NCBI GenBank assembly: GCA_031761875.1
Contig: CP134492.1
Location: forward strand, 2,914,001-2,978,000
DNA length: 64,000 nucleotides
From: Bacillaceae bacterium IKA-2
GTDB taxonomy: Bacteria > Bacillota > Bacilli > Bacillales > Anaerobacillaceae
Reading direction: 5' to 3'
In this document: positions 1-11,545 of the stretch, in pieces
Layout of the letters: every line of letters starts with the position of its first letter
How positions within the stretch are numbered: position 1 is the stretch's first letter
Notes under the pieces: generated by a model
Database searches by the model: none
The model's input: only the letters and a program-made list of their open reading frames with translations
Told to the model about the DNA's origin: nothing
Made by a program: the position numbers and the translations under genes

Positions 1-507
1 ATTTGGATGAGACATCGTGTGATTACCAATCTCAAAACCAAGATCATAAATTTTTTGTAACTTTTCTCTACCTTCTTCATTAGAAATAAAATGTCCGTTA
101 ACAAAAAAGATCGCATTAATATCGTTTTCTTTTAAGAGTTCAGCCATTTCAACACCATAATTCTCTGGGGCATCATCTATCGTCAACAGAACAACTCGAT
201 CAGAGTCAGTTTCATCAATCGGTTTAACCGAATTGTCACTTTGTAGAGCGTAACGCGGTTGAGTTTCTTTGACTTCTTCCACCGCTTCCACTTCTTCCAC
301 TTTTTCAACTTCTTCTAAATCAGCAGCTTCATTTTTCTGATCGGGAGTAGAAGCATTATTTTCGTCCAAAGATAGCGCCTCGTCATCGTTACTAACTTCC
401 GGTTCTTTTGCTTCTCCTACTTCTATTTCCCCATCATTATCACTGCTGCATCCCACCATTAAAGCAATTACCAAGATAATAAAAAAAGTGGTCCAAACAT
501 TTTTCAT
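1..507 (-). CDS. Polysaccharide deacetylase lipoprotein (3' end beyond window)
   Basis: The reading frame starts at ATG 507 and runs off the left edge, leaving 169 codons. It begins with a hydrophobic signal peptide ending in a lipobox (LMVGCSS), so the product should be a membrane-anchored lipoprotein. An acidic Glu/Val-rich linker of about 70 residues follows. A NodB-type carbohydrate esterase 4 domain then begins, with the TIDDAP form of the TFDDGP motif near residue 110 and the HTMSH metal-binding His motif at the edge. The family removes acetyl groups from cell-wall glycans or polysaccharides. The substrate cannot be told, and the catalytic C-terminus is outside the window. Confidence 0.85.
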   Translation of the reverse strand, partial: MKNVWTTFFIILVIALMVGCSSDNDGEIEVGEAKEPEVSNDDEALSLDENNASTPDQKNEAADLEEVEKVEEVEAVEEVKETQPRYALQSDNSVKPIDETDSDRVVLLTIDDAPENYGVEMAELLKENDINAIFFVNGHFISNEEGREKLQKIYDLGFEIGNHTMSHPN

Positions 508-718
508 ATTTCTTCTCTCCTCGACTAATATTCTCTAGTTTGTTAGCGTTTCTTGAGTTACCAATATAGTAACATAATCTGCTCAAAAAAAATAACAACT
601 GTTTTGATTGGCTTTATAATCCAAACTAATGAATAATTATCCATTTTTAATCCAAACTATTCTTATCTTAAACATAAATTAGATTGTTTAAATAACAGAT
701 TTAAAAAGGTGAGAAGCA

Positions 719-1780
719 ATGATAGCTTATAAATTTATAGGTCCGAGAGTAATAAAAACTGGAATCGCTGTATTTATTACGGCATTAGTATGTATAGAGC
801 TTAATTTACCTGTTATTTTTGCTGTTATTACGGCCATCGTAACGACTGAACCAACAGCTGCCCAATCATTACAAAAAGGAATTATTCGTTTGCCCGCCGC
901 TGCTATTGGTGCAGGCTTCGCTTTACTTTGTGATCTGTTTTTTGGTCAAACCGCGCTTACTTTTGCCCTCGTAGCTATGCTTACAATACTTGTTTGCTAT
1001 CACATGAAACTTGATAGCGGTACATTAGTAGCCACATTAACAGCTGTTGTGATGATCCCTGGGCTTGCAAATGAAATGGTATTAACCGAGTTTTTGCTAA
1101 GACTTTCTGGGACTTCTTTAGGAATTATTATCTCGACATTAGTTAATTTCGCCGTCTTACCACCAAAGTTTGGGCCTTTACTCGTCGAAAAAGTGAACAG
1201 GCTTTATACAGATGTTGCCGACTATTTAGAGGAGTCTATTGAAACAAATATAGATGAACCTGCTTTTAGTTGTCGAAATAAAATTCGAAAGTTAAACCAA
1301 GAACTAGAAAAAGCTTACCAGTTAAGCGAGTACCAACATGCTGAATGGAATTATCGCAGAAATAATCAATTCGAAGAAAGATCATTTTATTTTTTGCAAA
1401 AAAAATTAGCTCAACTACAAAAATTACTTTCTCATATAAGTAATATTTACACTATTGGGCTAACAAACATTCAACTTACTGCAAAAGAAAAAAAGTTAAT
1501 TTTAGATACTGTAAATAAAATTAAAACCATTTGCGTAAATCCTGATTATGAAACTAGCTCAGATCATAACTATTTACAACTGCAGCTATATAAATTATTA
1601 AAAAAAGAAGCACAACAAAGCCAAAAGTATCAAAAAAAGGAAGCTCTCCTCTACGAGTTAATAGCGGTCACACACTGTTTAGAGGTATTACAGCACGCCA
1701 CAAAAGAAGAGCTGCTGTTTTCAAATACTCATTCAAATTACCCAGCTTATATTTTCCCTAAAAAAATCCAATATGATTAG
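719..1780 (+). CDS. Aromatic acid exporter family membrane protein (ArAE_1 type, YqjA-like)
   Basis: The protein has 353 aa. The N-terminal 150 residues hold about four to six hydrophobic membrane segments typical of the FUSC/ArAE_1 fold. The C-terminal 190 residues are hydrophilic and helical, rich in Lys, Glu and Gln, as in the ArAE_1 C-terminal domain. Members are thought to export aromatic or other organic acids, but the Bacillus homologues are not biochemically defined. The start is ATG at 719 with an AAAGGTGAG ribosome site five bases upstream. The gene stands alone, divergent from the deacetylase gene. The 211-bp region between them is AT-rich with no clear operator. Confidence 0.75.
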   Translation: MIAYKFIGPRVIKTGIAVFITALVCIELNLPVIFAVITAIVTTEPTAAQSLQKGIIRLPAAAIGAGFALLCDLFFGQTALTFALVAMLTILVCYHMKLDSGTLVATLTAVVMIPGLANEMVLTEFLLRLSGTSLGIIISTLVNFAVLPPKFGPLLVEKVNRLYTDVADYLEESIETNIDEPAFSCRNKIRKLNQELEKAYQLSEYQHAEWNYRRNNQFEERSFYFLQKKLAQLQKLLSHISNIYTIGLTNIQLTAKEKKLILDTVNKIKTICVNPDYETSSDHNYLQLQLYKLLKKEAQQSQKYQKKEALLYELIAVTHCLEVLQHATKEELLFSNTHSNYPAYIFPKKIQYD

Positions 1781-1850
1781 ATTAATAATCTGAAGATTTC
1801 GGATTACGTTTCAATTATATAACAGTTTGATTACGAACTGAAAAATGTCT

Positions 1851-1911
1851 CTTTTACATGGTAATATAAACCTAGCATTAATAGGTTTATATTACTATTG
1901 ACTCGTAAAAG
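1851..1911 (+). promoter_or_regulatory. Long hairpin directly 5' of the lipoprotein ribosome site
   Basis: A perfect 14-bp stem (1861-1874 with 1882-1895, 7-nt loop) is enclosed by a second 7-bp arm pair, CTTTTAC (1851-1857) and GTAAAAG (1905-1911). The outer arm touches the GGGAAGTG ribosome site of the next gene. No U-tract follows, so it does not look like an ordinary terminator. It could control translation or mRNA stability, but that is inference. Confidence 0.5.
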
Positions 1912-1923
1912 GGAAGTGATGGT

Positions 1924-2310
1924 TTGATTACAAGGAAAAGATTAACAGCTTCTTTTATCACCATCCTCCTATTTATTTTAGCAAGCTGTACAAACAACGA
2001 GGATGTAATCACAAATTACCCATTTTTACAAAAAAAAGATGAAAATATTACCATGCTTTTCTCTGATGATCAGTTTATAAACGAAGAAGGAAATTATTAT
2101 GATGCCCTTTTAGATGTAAAAAAGCGCTATCCACAAAGAGTTCGTTCTTTTAATGTTATCCATTCCTCCGAGCGAGATTTAGTTCGGCACTATGAAATCA
2201 ACGAATACCCGACTTTACTTATCATACATAACGAAACAGTAACTATTCGAGTGGAAGGTCCTTTACAAAAAACTGAAATTTTAAAAATACTTGAAGAATT
2301 ATTAGAATGA
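1924..2310 (+). CDS. Small lipoprotein with thioredoxin-like fold
   Basis: 128 aa, starting at TTG 1924 behind the ribosome site GGGAAGTG. Residues 1-22 form a signal peptide with a lipobox-like end (LASCTN), so it is probably a membrane-anchored lipoprotein. The mature part resembles a thioredoxin fold: a beta strand (NITMLFSDD), a middle helix, then YEINEYPTLLII, which matches the region around the thioredoxin cis-proline. There is no CxxC pair, so it is unlikely to be a disulfide oxidoreductase and may be a binding or structural relative. The stop codon lies inside a dispersed repeat element (2307-2407). I cannot name the family with certainty. Confidence 0.6.
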   Translation: MITRKRLTASFITILLFILASCTNNEDVITNYPFLQKKDENITMLFSDDQFINEEGNYYDALLDVKKRYPQRVRSFNVIHSSERDLVRHYEINEYPTLLIIHNETVTIRVEGPLQKTEILKILEELLE

Positions 2311-2407
2311 ATTTCATAACACTAAAAACTAGCCACATCAAGCTACCTAGTAACTTGAATCACTAGCAAGTTACCCAGTGGCGCGGAATCTGCATTATGA
2401 AATTCAT
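2307..2407. repeat. 101-bp interspersed inverted-repeat element, copy A
   Basis: The ends are perfect 13-bp inverted repeats (ATGAATTTCATAA and its complement). Inside are nested pairs GCCAC/GTGGC and GTAACTTG/CAAGTTAC, so the whole element folds into one long hairpin. Copy B at 12531-12631 is also 101 bp and differs at 8 positions by my alignment. Copy C at 30892-30966 lacks the inner hairpin. There is no coding capacity, so it looks like a MITE or REP-type element. It overlaps the stop codon of the preceding lipoprotein gene. Confidence 0.85.
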
Positions 2408-2420
2408 TTATTAGAGTAAA

Positions 2421-2465
2421 AAAATAGAAAGAGGATGATTTTTCCAATCATCCTCTTTCTATTTT
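2421..2465. terminator. Bidirectional rho-independent terminator between lipoprotein gene and pdhD
   Basis: A perfect 20-bp stem (2421-2440 with 2446-2465) and a 5-nt loop. A/T runs at both ends allow termination in either direction. It overlaps the pdhD stop codon by two bases and separates two convergent genes. Confidence 0.9.
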
Positions 2466-3873
2466 ACTTTACAATATGAATTGGCATACCGATGGCAACT
2501 TCTGCTGTTTCCATCATAATTTCTCCAAGAGATGGATGAGCATGAATCGTCATCGCTATATCTTCTGCAGTCATCCCTGCTTCAATAGCTACACACGCTT
2601 CTGATATCATGTCCGATGCGTTTGTACCTGCAATTTGTACTCCAAGAACCAAACCATCCTTTTTTCTCGTTACCATTTTCATAAATCCATCCGTTTCATT
2701 TAAAGATAGTGCACGTCCATTAGCAGCAAACGGGAACTTAGAAACGATTACTTCGTACCCTTCCTCTTTTGCTTGGGCTTCTGTTAATCCAACTGAAGCA
2801 AGTTCTGGACCTGAAAAAACAACCGCCGGAATAGCTAAGTAATCAACTTCAGCCGGATGGCCTGAGATAGCCTCAGCCGCAACTTTAGCTTCATAAGAAG
2901 CTTTATGGGCTAAAGCCGGACCAGCAACAATATCTCCAATCGCATAAATCCCATTAATATTTGTTTTACATTGCTTATCAACTTTCACTAAGCCACGATC
3001 TGTCAACTCAATTCCAACTTGCTCCAAACCAAGCTCCTCAGTGTTAGCACGACGTCCAACGGTTACTAATGCATAATCCGCTTCAAATGTTTGTGTTTCG
3101 CCTTTTATTTCAGCAGTAACCTTAACACCATCAGAGGTTTCTTCAACGCTTTTGGCCGAAGCATTGGTGAAAATTTGGGCACCGTTTTTCTTTAAGCGCT
3201 TTGCCACTAATTGACTCATTTGTTTTTCAAATCCCATTAAAATTTGCTTTTCGCCTTCTAATACTATCAATTCTGTTCCTAAGTTTGCATATGCTGAGCC
3301 TAGCTCAATTCCAATATAGCCGCCACCAATAACAATCATTTTCTTCGGTACTTCCTCTAAAGCAAGTGCTCCTGTGGATGAAAGGACACGTTTACTCCAC
3401 TTAAATGCAGGTAACTCAATAGGTCGAGACCCTGTTGCAATAATACAATTATTAAACTTATAGGTTTGTGATGATTTTTCGTCCATAATTCGAACTGTAT
3501 TTTCATCTACAAAATAAGCCTCTCCTTTTACGATATTAACTTTATTTCCCTTTAATAAAGCTTCGACACCACTTGTAAGTTTGTTTACAACTGAGCCTTT
3601 CCATTTTTGGACTTTAGTGAAATCAAGAGAGACATTTTCCACTGTAATCCCAATTTCCTCAGAATTATTTGCATCATGATATTTATGTCCAGCTGAGATA
3701 AGCGCTTTCGATGGTATACAACCAACATTTAAACAAACTCCGCCTAAGATTTCCTTTTCAACAATCGTTACCTTCTGTCCTAATTGAGCTGCACGAATAG
3801 CTGCAACATAACCACCGGGACCCGCTCCGATAACGAGCGTATCTACTTCTTCTGCAAAATCTCCTACTACCAT
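2464..3873 (-). CDS. pdhD: Dihydrolipoamide dehydrogenase (E3) of pyruvate dehydrogenase
   Basis: 469 aa, nearly colinear with B. subtilis PdhD. The enzyme reoxidises dihydrolipoamide on E2 with FAD and NAD+. Visible motifs are the FAD loop GAGPGG (17-22), the redox pair in GGVCLNVGC (Cys47, Cys52), the NAD loop GGGYIG (about 183-188) and the C-terminal HAHPSLGE catalytic His/Glu motif. The ATG start has GGAGGCG seven bases upstream, lying in the end of pdhC, and the gene follows pdhC after four bases. It is the last gene of pdhABCD and stops in a strong terminator. In Bacillus the same E3 can also serve 2-oxoglutarate dehydrogenase. Confidence 0.97.
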   Translation of the reverse strand: MVVGDFAEEVDTLVIGAGPGGYVAAIRAAQLGQKVTIVEKEILGGVCLNVGCIPSKALISAGHKYHDANNSEEIGITVENVSLDFTKVQKWKGSVVNKLTSGVEALLKGNKVNIVKGEAYFVDENTVRIMDEKSSQTYKFNNCIIATGSRPIELPAFKWSKRVLSSTGALALEEVPKKMIVIGGGYIGIELGSAYANLGTELIVLEGEKQILMGFEKQMSQLVAKRLKKNGAQIFTNASAKSVEETSDGVKVTAEIKGETQTFEADYALVTVGRRANTEELGLEQVGIELTDRGLVKVDKQCKTNINGIYAIGDIVAGPALAHKASYEAKVAAEAISGHPAEVDYLAIPAVVFSGPELASVGLTEAQAKEEGYEVIVSKFPFAANGRALSLNETDGFMKMVTRKKDGLVLGVQIAGTNASDMISEACVAIEAGMTAEDIAMTIHAHPSLGEIMMETAEVAIGMPIHIVK

Positions 3874-3877
3874 AATT

Positions 3878-5203
3878 CTACGCCTCCATTACTAATAATT
3901 GTGGATCGTTCAGTAAGCGTTTAATGTGATTTAACGCATTTTGTGCGGTTGCACCATCAATTAAACGATGGTCAAAACTTAAAGATAAGGCAAGTACTGG
4001 TGCAACGACAATTTCTCCATTTTTGACAATTGCCTTCTCAGCAATACGACCAATACCTAAAATAGCTGCTTCTGGGTGATTAATTACTGGCGTAAACCAT
4101 TGACCACCAGCACTGCCAATGTTGGTAATTGTACATGAGCCACCTTTCATAGTATCAGCCGCTAACTTACCTTCACGTGCCTTTGTTGCTAATTCATTAA
4201 TTTCTGCTGAAATTTTAAAAATTGATTTACGCTCAGCGTCTTTTACTACTGGAACTAACAATCCTTTATCCGTATCAGTAGCAATACCAATATTATAGTA
4301 GTGCTTATAAACAATTTCATCCTTTTCATCATCAATAGAAGCATTTAATGTTGGATATTCACGCAATGCCGAAGTAAGTGCTTTTACGACGTAAGGTAAA
4401 TATGTTAATTTAATTCCTTTATCTTCTGCAACTGATTTAAATTTTTTGCGGTGCAGAACTAGGTCAGTCACATCTACATCATCCATTAATGTTACGTGGG
4501 GAGCTGTTTGTTTCGAATGAACCATCGCACTTGCGATCATCTTACGGATACCACTCATTTTTTCGCGAGTTTCTAACTCTCCATGAACAGCTTGATAAGG
4601 TTTAACAGCTTTTTTATCAGAGGATACTTGATTTTGAGTAGCAACTTCCGCTGTCGTTTCAGCCTCCACAGCCGCTACATTTGAATCCTCTGATCCAAAA
4701 GAATCAATGTCCGTCTTAAGAACACGATCGTTATTTCCTGATCCTTGGACTTTACGAATATCAATACCTTTTTCACGAGCATATTTACGAACAGCTGGCA
4801 TTGCGATTATCCGTTTAGACTCATCTACTTCAACCTCAGTTACTTCTTTTGCTGGCTCTTTAGATTTTTTAGCATCTGTAGGTTCTTCAGCTTTCTTTTC
4901 TTCCACCTTTGGCCCCACTGTCTCTTCTTCTTCATGATCTCCATGAGCAGATCCAGGAATTTCACCATCATAATCAATCGTAACAAGTACATCGCCCACG
5001 ATTGCAACTGTGCCTTCGGTCACTTTCAATTCCAAAATTTTACCTTCAACGGGTGATGGGATTTCAACAACCGATTTATCATTTTGTACTTCTAGTAAAA
5101 TGTCATCTTCTTTTATTTCATCTCCAGGCTTTACCAACCATTTAACTATTTCACCTTCATGAATACCTTCACCGATATCAGGAAGTTTAAATTCAAACGC
5201 CAA
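3878..5203 (-). CDS. pdhC: Dihydrolipoamide acetyltransferase (E2) of pyruvate dehydrogenase
   Basis: 441 aa. E2 transfers the acetyl group from lipoate to CoA and forms the core of the complex. Domain order: lipoyl domain (1-80) with the lipoylated lysine in NDKSV (Lys43); a flexible Ala/Lys/Glu linker; an E3/E1-binding domain (about 130-168, [16 protein letters not shown]); and the catalytic domain from about 210, with the HRLIDG motif (His412, Asp416). The start is TTG with GGAGG eight bases upstream, which fits the expected [13 protein letters not shown] beginning. It sits between pdhB and pdhD in one operon. Confidence 0.97.
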   Translation of the reverse strand: MAFEFKLPDIGEGIHEGEIVKWLVKPGDEIKEDDILLEVQNDKSVVEIPSPVEGKILELKVTEGTVAIVGDVLVTIDYDGEIPGSAHGDHEEEETVGPKVEEKKAEEPTDAKKSKEPAKEVTEVEVDESKRIIAMPAVRKYAREKGIDIRKVQGSGNNDRVLKTDIDSFGSEDSNVAAVEAETTAEVATQNQVSSDKKAVKPYQAVHGELETREKMSGIRKMIASAMVHSKQTAPHVTLMDDVDVTDLVLHRKKFKSVAEDKGIKLTYLPYVVKALTSALREYPTLNASIDDEKDEIVYKHYYNIGIATDTDKGLLVPVVKDAERKSIFKISAEINELATKAREGKLAADTMKGGSCTITNIGSAGGQWFTPVINHPEAAILGIGRIAEKAIVKNGEIVVAPVLALSLSFDHRLIDGATAQNALNHIKRLLNDPQLLVMEA

Positions 5204-5225
5204 TTAAAACGCCTCCCTTTTCTGT

Positions 5226-6203
5226 TTAGAAATTAATAACTTTCTTAGCTGTTTCAACAATGTCCTTATAACCTGGCAACCAAACATCTTCTCCTGATGC
5301 AAAAGGGAACACAGTATCTGGTGCCGTTACACGAAGAACAGGTGCCTCAAGACTCAAAATAGCACGCTCATTAATTTCTGCTACGACATTCGCGGCAATT
5401 CCTGCTTGCTTTTGCGCTTCCTGTACTACGATAGCACGATTTGTTTTTTCAACAGATGTAATAATCGCCTCAATATCTATCGGACTAATTGTCCGAAGAT
5501 CAATAACTTCTGCCTCGATTCCATCTTTTGCTAATTCTTCAGCTGCTTTAAGAGAGGAGTGAACCATTGCCCCATAAGTAATAATTGTAATGTCAGTGCC
5601 TTCTCGTTTAACATCTGCTTTTCCTAGTTCAATTGTGTATTCTCCTTCTGGAACTTCACCGCGGAATGAACGATAAAGCTTCATATGTTCTAAAAATATA
5701 ACTGGATCATTGTCACGTATTGCAGAAATTAGTAAACCTTTGGCATCATAAGGTGTAGCTGGTATAACAACTTTTAAACCTGGAGATTGGGCCATCAATC
5801 CCTCTAAGTTATCTGCATGCAATTCTGGCGTTTTAACTCCTCCACCAAACGGGGCACGAATCGTAACGGGTGAATGGTATTTTCCGCCTGAACGATAGCG
5901 CGTCCGAGCCATTTGACCGGCAATTGAGTCGAATACTTCAAATACAAAACCAAAGAACTGAATTTCCATTATTGGACGAAATCCAGTTAATCCTAAACCG
6001 ATTGCAAGTCCTCCAATCCCGGATTCTGCTAAAGGTGTGTCGAACACACGATCTTCCCCAAATTCTGCTTGGAGCCCTTCAGTTGCACGGAAAACTCCGC
6101 CGTTCTTCCCTACATCCTCACCAAACAAGAGTACGTTTTCATCACGTTTTAACTCGACACGCATGGCATCTGTTATCGCTTGAATCATTGTCATTTGTGC
6201 CAT
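5226..6203 (-). CDS. pdhB: Pyruvate dehydrogenase E1 component, beta subunit
   Basis: 325 aa, the usual length. With PdhA it forms the thiamine-diphosphate E1 that decarboxylates pyruvate and acetylates the lipoyl group of E2. The N-terminus ([11 protein letters not shown]) and the [13 protein letters not shown] and PLAESGI segments are typical of the transketolase-like beta subunit. The C-terminal transketolase domain carries the [11 protein letters not shown] segment. ATG start with AAGGAGG about 11 bases upstream. The gene begins three bases after the pdhA stop, whose codon lies inside the ribosome-site spacer, so the two are probably translationally coupled. Confidence 0.96.
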   Translation of the reverse strand: MAQMTMIQAITDAMRVELKRDENVLLFGEDVGKNGGVFRATEGLQAEFGEDRVFDTPLAESGIGGLAIGLGLTGFRPIMEIQFFGFVFEVFDSIAGQMARTRYRSGGKYHSPVTIRAPFGGGVKTPELHADNLEGLMAQSPGLKVVIPATPYDAKGLLISAIRDNDPVIFLEHMKLYRSFRGEVPEGEYTIELGKADVKREGTDITIITYGAMVHSSLKAAEELAKDGIEAEVIDLRTISPIDIEAIITSVEKTNRAIVVQEAQKQAGIAANVVAEINERAILSLEAPVLRVTAPDTVFPFASGEDVWLPGYKDIVETAKKVINF

Positions 6204-6206
6204 AGT

Positions 6207-7304
<1,098 letters not shown>

Positions 7305-7445
7305 TTACCTTTCGTATCAAAAAAAATATTATTAATCGTTAGACTTATGTTTTAGATTAACCATAATCCACTCCAAAACAACTTCAGTTAAATAGAAACT
7401 TTAAACAATTGATGTAGGATGTAAACAAATAGTTTCTATATAGTG

Positions 7446-7462
7446 AGTTGTTTGAAACAACT
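7446..7462. promoter_or_regulatory. 17-bp palindrome in pdhA leader
   Basis: AGTTGTTT-G-AAACAACT is a perfect 8-1-8 inverted repeat between the predicted pdh start site and pdhA. It does not match the Rex consensus well. It could be an operator or a small RNA hairpin. No regulator is assigned. Confidence 0.4.
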
Positions 7463-7512
7463 GTATTACTTTATAATTAATAACACTAGTACAAAGGTGC
7501 TATTTATAAATT

Positions 7513-7542
7513 ATTTTACAGTAGCGATAAATCAATTGTCAA
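7513..7542 (-). promoter_or_regulatory. Predicted sigma-A promoter of pdhABCD
   Basis: On the minus strand, TTGACA (7537-7542), an 18-bp spacer and TAAAAT (7513-7518). Transcription would start near 7506, leaving a leader of roughly 210 nt before pdhA. The rest of 7293-7820 is AT-rich intergenic sequence with no gene. Confidence 0.6.
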
Positions 7543-7744
7543 CGTAAAAGCTCATTAAAACAATAGATTTAATCATTTTATATAAGTTAATTAAATACAC
7601 AATATAATAAACTGTTATACTTTTTTTATCTTACTGTATTATAAAATTAACGAAAGTATCGATTTAACAATGTTTCTACAGTGTTAATACACGAAACTGT
7701 GTTGCAGTAAGACGAACCACTTTTAAAAAATTAAAAAAAAAAAA

Positions 7745-7809
7745 AAACTGATAAGGATGTGCAGGTAAGAAAGTCATCAGACATTCTAAATTGCTTACAT
7801 TATCAGTTT
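7745..7809 (-). terminator. Terminator of ykyA-like gene
   Basis: A 10-bp inverted repeat (7745-7754 with 7800-7809) with a wide, partly structured loop, followed on the minus strand by a long U-tract (the A-run ending near 7747). It lies just past the ykyA-type stop. Confidence 0.55.
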
Positions 7810-7820
7810 CCACTATTTAA

Positions 7821-8474
7821 TTAATTATAAACTACGTCTAATTCGCCAATCTCATAAAACTGGCGCTTCAAATCGTTATATTGCACTGTAAATTGATTAA
7901 ACTCTTCCTTTAAATTATTAATCTTTTCATAAGAAGCATTAACCTTCTCATGCGCTACCTCTAGCTCTTCAATAGTTAGATCCTCTTTACCAACTAGTTC
8001 ATAAAGTTGCAAGTCAAGATCAATGGCATCCTTATATTCATTATGTAAGGTCATGTACTTTTCATATCGTTCATCCATTGCTTCCACTAGTTCATCAGAA
8101 ATAATTCGCAAATCGTCGACTTCAATCGAGTCAATGATTGGTTCGATCTGGGAAAACTCATCATACGCTGATTGAATACTTTCTCGTTCTTTTTCGATCA
8201 TTTCATATCTTAATGCGGCTAACTGCTTTGCTTCAAGAGCTAACTCTATGATTTCTTCAATTTCTGTTAAAAGCAGTATTTTATCATAAATTTCATATTC
8301 TTCAATTTCAGCCTTGGATAATGGCTCTTGCTGCTGTTCAAAGACGACCTCCAAAGAAACTGCTTTTTCTAAATGGTGGTAAATGTCCTCAGCAGGGTTC
8401 ACCTTAGTACACCCAGTTATGATCACGATAAAAATCATCATCATCATAAAGCTAATTTTTTTTTCACTAAACAC
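7821..8474 (-). CDS. ykyA: YkyA-family cell-wall-binding lipoprotein
   Basis: About 217 aa from GTG 8474, chosen because AAAGGGGGA lies eight bases upstream. A longer frame from GTG 8507 has no ribosome site. The N-terminus is a signal peptide ending in a lipobox (VIITGC). The mature protein is almost wholly charged helix with coiled-coil character, as in the YkyA family of putative wall-binding lipoproteins. B. subtilis ykyA occupies the same place between pdhA and the deformylase gene, which supports the call. Its molecular role is unknown. Confidence 0.8.
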   Translation of the reverse strand: MFSEKKISFMMMMIFIVIITGCTKVNPAEDIYHHLEKAVSLEVVFEQQQEPLSKAEIEEYEIYDKILLLTEIEEIIELALEAKQLAALRYEMIEKERESIQSAYDEFSQIEPIIDSIEVDDLRIISDELVEAMDERYEKYMTLHNEYKDAIDLDLQLYELVGKEDLTIEELEVAHEKVNASYEKINNLKEEFNQFTVQYNDLKRQFYEIGELDVVYN

Positions 8475-8652
8475 GAGAAAATTCCCCCTTTTTTTGGCGT
8501 GTGCCACTAAAATATTATACTATAAAACAACTTTTGACAACAGAAATTCACCAACAATAACTCGTCCTTTCTTTTTCAGTTTCCTTAGTATAGTATATCA
8601 TTATATTAAGTAATATTTATAAAACCATAGGTGTGTAAGGAGAGACTGATAA

Positions 8653-9201
8653 ATGATTACAATGAAAGATATTATTAATGAAGATCATCCTACTTTACGA
8701 AAAGTGGCTGAAGAAGTAGCCTTACCAGCATCATCAGAAGATCAAGAAACCTTAAAAACAATGATTGAGTTTTTACATAATAGTCAAGATCCCGAACAAG
8801 CTGAGAAATACAATTTAAGACCTGGGGTTGGTTTAGCAGCACCACAAATAAATGTAAGTAAACGGATGATCGCTGTTTTGACAACTGACCAAAACGATAA
8901 CCCATACGAATATGCTCTTTATAATCCCAAAATCGTTAGTCACTCAATTGAAATAACTCAACTAGAGAACGGTGAAGGATGCTTATCAGTTGGCAGAGAT
9001 GTTCCAGGATCAGTTCCTAGGTATGCAAGAATTACTGTTCAGGCATCAACACTAGAAGGAGAGAGTATCTCAATACGCTTACGTGGTTTCCCTGCTATCG
9101 TCTTTCAACATGAAATCGACCACCTAAATGGGATTATGTTTTATGACCGAATAGAAGAAAGTAATGACCAATATAAAAAACCTCTGCCTCATTCTTTATA
9201 A
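8653..9201 (+). CDS. def: Peptide deformylase
   Basis: 182 aa. It removes the N-formyl group from new proteins using a metal-dependent site. All three motifs are intact: GVGLAAPQ (58-65), EGCLS with metal ligand Cys110, and QHEIDHL with His153, Glu154 and His157. The insert before motif 1 and the length mark it as the Gram-positive type-2 form, like B. subtilis DefB (YkrB). The ATG start has TAAGGAG ten bases upstream. It is divergent from ykyA and followed by its own terminator. Confidence 0.95.
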   Translation: MITMKDIINEDHPTLRKVAEEVALPASSEDQETLKTMIEFLHNSQDPEQAEKYNLRPGVGLAAPQINVSKRMIAVLTTDQNDNPYEYALYNPKIVSHSIEITQLENGEGCLSVGRDVPGSVPRYARITVQASTLEGESISIRLRGFPAIVFQHEIDHLNGIMFYDRIEESNDQYKKPLPHSL

Positions 9202-9214
9202 AAATATTCACGAT

Positions 9215-9258
9215 AGCAACCAAAACAGGTTTTAAGATCTGTCTTGGTTGCTTTTTTT
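9215..9258 (+). terminator. Rho-independent terminator of def
   Basis: Stem AGCAACCAAaACAG pairing with CTGTcTTGGTTGCT, then seven T residues. It lies 14 bases past the def stop. Confidence 0.85.
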
Positions 9259-9596
9259 GTCTAGCTTCTCAAATTCAGAAATTTTTTTTCATCAGTTTAA
9301 CGCCACAACACATACTAATGACAAGAATATAATTTTTAGGAAAAGCGAGAGCTATTTATGCGTAAAAAATGGCGCGACAAATTACTCAAGCACTATCTTT
9401 GTCTGCTTCCAAAGAAACGTCCATTAGAAACTTAAAACTAATCCAAATTTTCTATTTCTATCGCAATTGCGCCTTGGTTTTATTTCTACATTTGTTATCT
9501 AGAGAAAAATATTGTATGATGCTTTTAGCATTGTTTTCCTTTATAATGGATTATTGGATGGTTTAAATTCAGAAAAAACTTTATAAACGTGAAAAG

Positions 9597-9626
9597 CTGA
9601 AAAGAACAACCGATTTCATTTATAAT
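9597..9626 (+). promoter_or_regulatory. Predicted sigma-A promoter of rpoY-rnjA
   Basis: TATAAT at 9621-9626 with a weaker -35 (CTGAAA, 9597-9602). The ribosome site AAGGAGAGG follows at 9650-9658. Elsewhere in 9259-9596 I see no convincing gene. Confidence 0.5.
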
Positions 9627-9663
9627 GATAAAAGATAAATAATAATTTTAAGGAGAGGTTAAG

Positions 9664-9873
9664 TTGATTTATAAAATTTTGTACCAAGAAAAAATCTGGG
9701 AGGTTCCTGTACGTGAAAAAACAAAATCAATGTATATTGAAGCTGATTCAGAAATGGACGTAAGAAAAAAATTAGTTTCTAGAGAACATAACATTGAATT
9801 TATTTTACCTGTTGAAGGTGCCTTCTTAGAGTATGAAAAGCAAAATGAAAATTTTAAATTGGAGATTATTTAA
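9664..9873 (+). CDS. rpoY: DNA-directed RNA polymerase epsilon subunit (RpoY, YkzG)
   Basis: 69 aa, clearly homologous to B. subtilis Ykz[11 protein letters not shown] at the start, VPVREKT, and the NIEFI...GAFLEYE core. Epsilon is a small accessory subunit of Firmicute RNA polymerase that binds the core. TTG start with AAGGAGAGG five bases upstream. Its stop codon is immediately followed by the rnjA ATG, the same gene pair as in B. subtilis, so the two are probably translated in a coupled way. Confidence 0.93.
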   Translation: MIYKILYQEKIWEVPVREKTKSMYIEADSEMDVRKKLVSREHNIEFILPVEGAFLEYEKQNENFKLEII

Positions 9874-11544
9874 ATGATTAAACAAGTTAAAAATAACCAA
9901 ACTGCTGTTTTTTCCCTCGGGGGCTTAGGTGAAATCGGAAAAAATACTTATGCTGTTCAGTTTCAAGATGAAATTATTATCATCGATGCTGGAATTAAGT
10001 TTCCTGAGGATGAACTTTTAGGAATTGATTATGTAATTCCTGATTATACGTATATAGTCAAAAATATCGATAAAGTTAAAGGTTTATTTATTACTCATGG
10101 GCATGAAGACCACATTGGCGGTATTCCATATCTTTTAAAACAAGTAAATGTTCCTATTTATGGTGGGAAGCTAGCACTAGGTTTATTAAAAGGAAAATTA
10201 GAAGAGCACGGTTTGCTTCGAAAAACAACGATGCATGAAATTCATGAAGATGAAGTAATTAAATTTACTAAAACGTCTGTATCTTTCTTTCGGACAACTC
10301 ATAGTATTCCAGATTCATACGGAGTAGTTGTTCATACTCCAGCAGGAAATATCGTTCAAACTGGCGATTTCAAATTTGATTTTACACCTGTTGGTGAACC
10401 AGCTAATTTAACAAAGATGGCGCAAATTGGACAAGAAGGTGTTCTATGTCTCTTATCTGATAGCACAAACAGTGAAATTCCTGGATTCACGATGTCTGAA
10501 AGAAAAGTTGGTGAAAGTATTGATGCGATTTTTCGTAAAGTAGATGGACGACTTATATTTGCTACTTTCGCCTCAAATATTTACCGCCTTCAACAAGTGA
10601 TCGAAGCTGCTGTTATTAATAAGCGTAAGGTAGCAGTTTTTGGAAGAAGTATGGAATCAGCGATTAGGATTGGACAAGAATTAGGTTATATTCGCGCTCC
10701 ACAAGGAACATTCATCGAACACAATCAAATCAATAAACTACCTGCCAGTGAAGTAACGTTATTATGTACAGGCAGTCAAGGTGAGCCTATGGCCGCTTTA
10801 TCTCGTATTGCATTCGGCACACATCGCCAGATCCAAATTATTCCTGGTGATACGGTTGTTTTTTCATCATCACCTATTCCGGGAAATAACTTGAGTGTAA
10901 GTAAAATAATTAATCAATTATACCGAGCGGGAGCAGAAGTAATCCACGGATCATTAAGTAACGTTCATACTTCAGGACATGGTGGTCAAGAAGAACAAAA
11001 GCTTATGATTCGTTTAATGAAACCCAAATATTTTATGCCAATTCACGGTGAGTACCGCATGTTGAAAACACATGTTAAATTGGCTGTAGAGTGCGATATC
11101 CCAGAGGAAAATTGTTTTGTGATGGATATTGGTGAAGTTTTGGCTCTTAGTCAAGATGAAGCTGCCGTGGTTGGAAAAGTTCCATCTGGTACGGTTTATG
11201 TAGATGGTAACGGTATTGGCGACATTGGTAATATTGTGCTTCGCGATCGTCGAATTCTATCAGAAGAAGGTCTTGTAGTTGTTGTTGTCAGCTTAAACAT
11301 GAAAGAGTTTAAAGTTACAGCAGGTCCAGACATTATCTCAAGAGGATTTGTTTATATGCGAGAATCTGGGGACTTAATTAATGACGCGCAATCGTTATTA
11401 GCTAAACATTTACAATCGATAATGGAACGAAAAACTACTCAGTGGTCAGAAATTAAAAATGAAATCAGCGACGTATTAGGACCATTTTTATACGAAAAAA
11501 CAAAACGCCGACCGATGATACTACCAATCATAATGGAAGTGTGA
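9874..11544 (+). CDS. rnjA: Ribonuclease J1
   Basis: 556 aa, the family length. A metallo-beta-lactamase/beta-CASP nuclease with 5'-3' exo- and endonuclease activity, central to Firmicute mRNA decay and rRNA maturation. The zinc motif HGHEDH (75-80) is intact, as are further His/Asp ligands such as TGDFKFDF and the C-terminal HTSGHG segment. It directly abuts rpoY and ends at a strong bidirectional terminator. The ribosome site (GGAG) lies in the end of rpoY. Confidence 0.96.
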   Translation: MIKQVKNNQTAVFSLGGLGEIGKNTYAVQFQDEIIIIDAGIKFPEDELLGIDYVIPDYTYIVKNIDKVKGLFITHGHEDHIGGIPYLLKQVNVPIYGGKLALGLLKGKLEEHGLLRKTTMHEIHEDEVIKFTKTSVSFFRTTHSIPDSYGVVVHTPAGNIVQTGDFKFDFTPVGEPANLTKMAQIGQEGVLCLLSDSTNSEIPGFTMSERKVGESIDAIFRKVDGRLIFATFASNIYRLQQVIEAAVINKRKVAVFGRSMESAIRIGQELGYIRAPQGTFIEHNQINKLPASEVTLLCTGSQGEPMAALSRIAFGTHRQIQIIPGDTVVFSSSPIPGNNLSVSKIINQLYRAGAEVIHGSLSNVHTSGHGGQEEQKLMIRLMKPKYFMPIHGEYRMLKTHVKLAVECDIPEENCFVMDIGEVLALSQDEAAVVGKVPSGTVYVDGNGIGDIGNIVLRDRRILSEEGLVVVVVSLNMKEFKVTAGPDIISRGFVYMRESGDLINDAQSLLAKHLQSIMERKTTQWSEIKNEISDVLGPFLYEKTKRRPMILPIIMEV

Positions 11545-11545
11545 T

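Noticed and set aside
7446-7462. Rex operator in the pdhA leader
   Set aside because: The palindrome lacks the TTGTGAA/TTCACAA halves of the Rex site.
9358-9435. 25-codon basic frame (ATG) between def and rpoY
   Set aside because: The possible ribosome site is 12 bases away and weak, the peptide matches nothing known to me, and an overlapping 65-codon frame (9369-9566) is equally unsupported.
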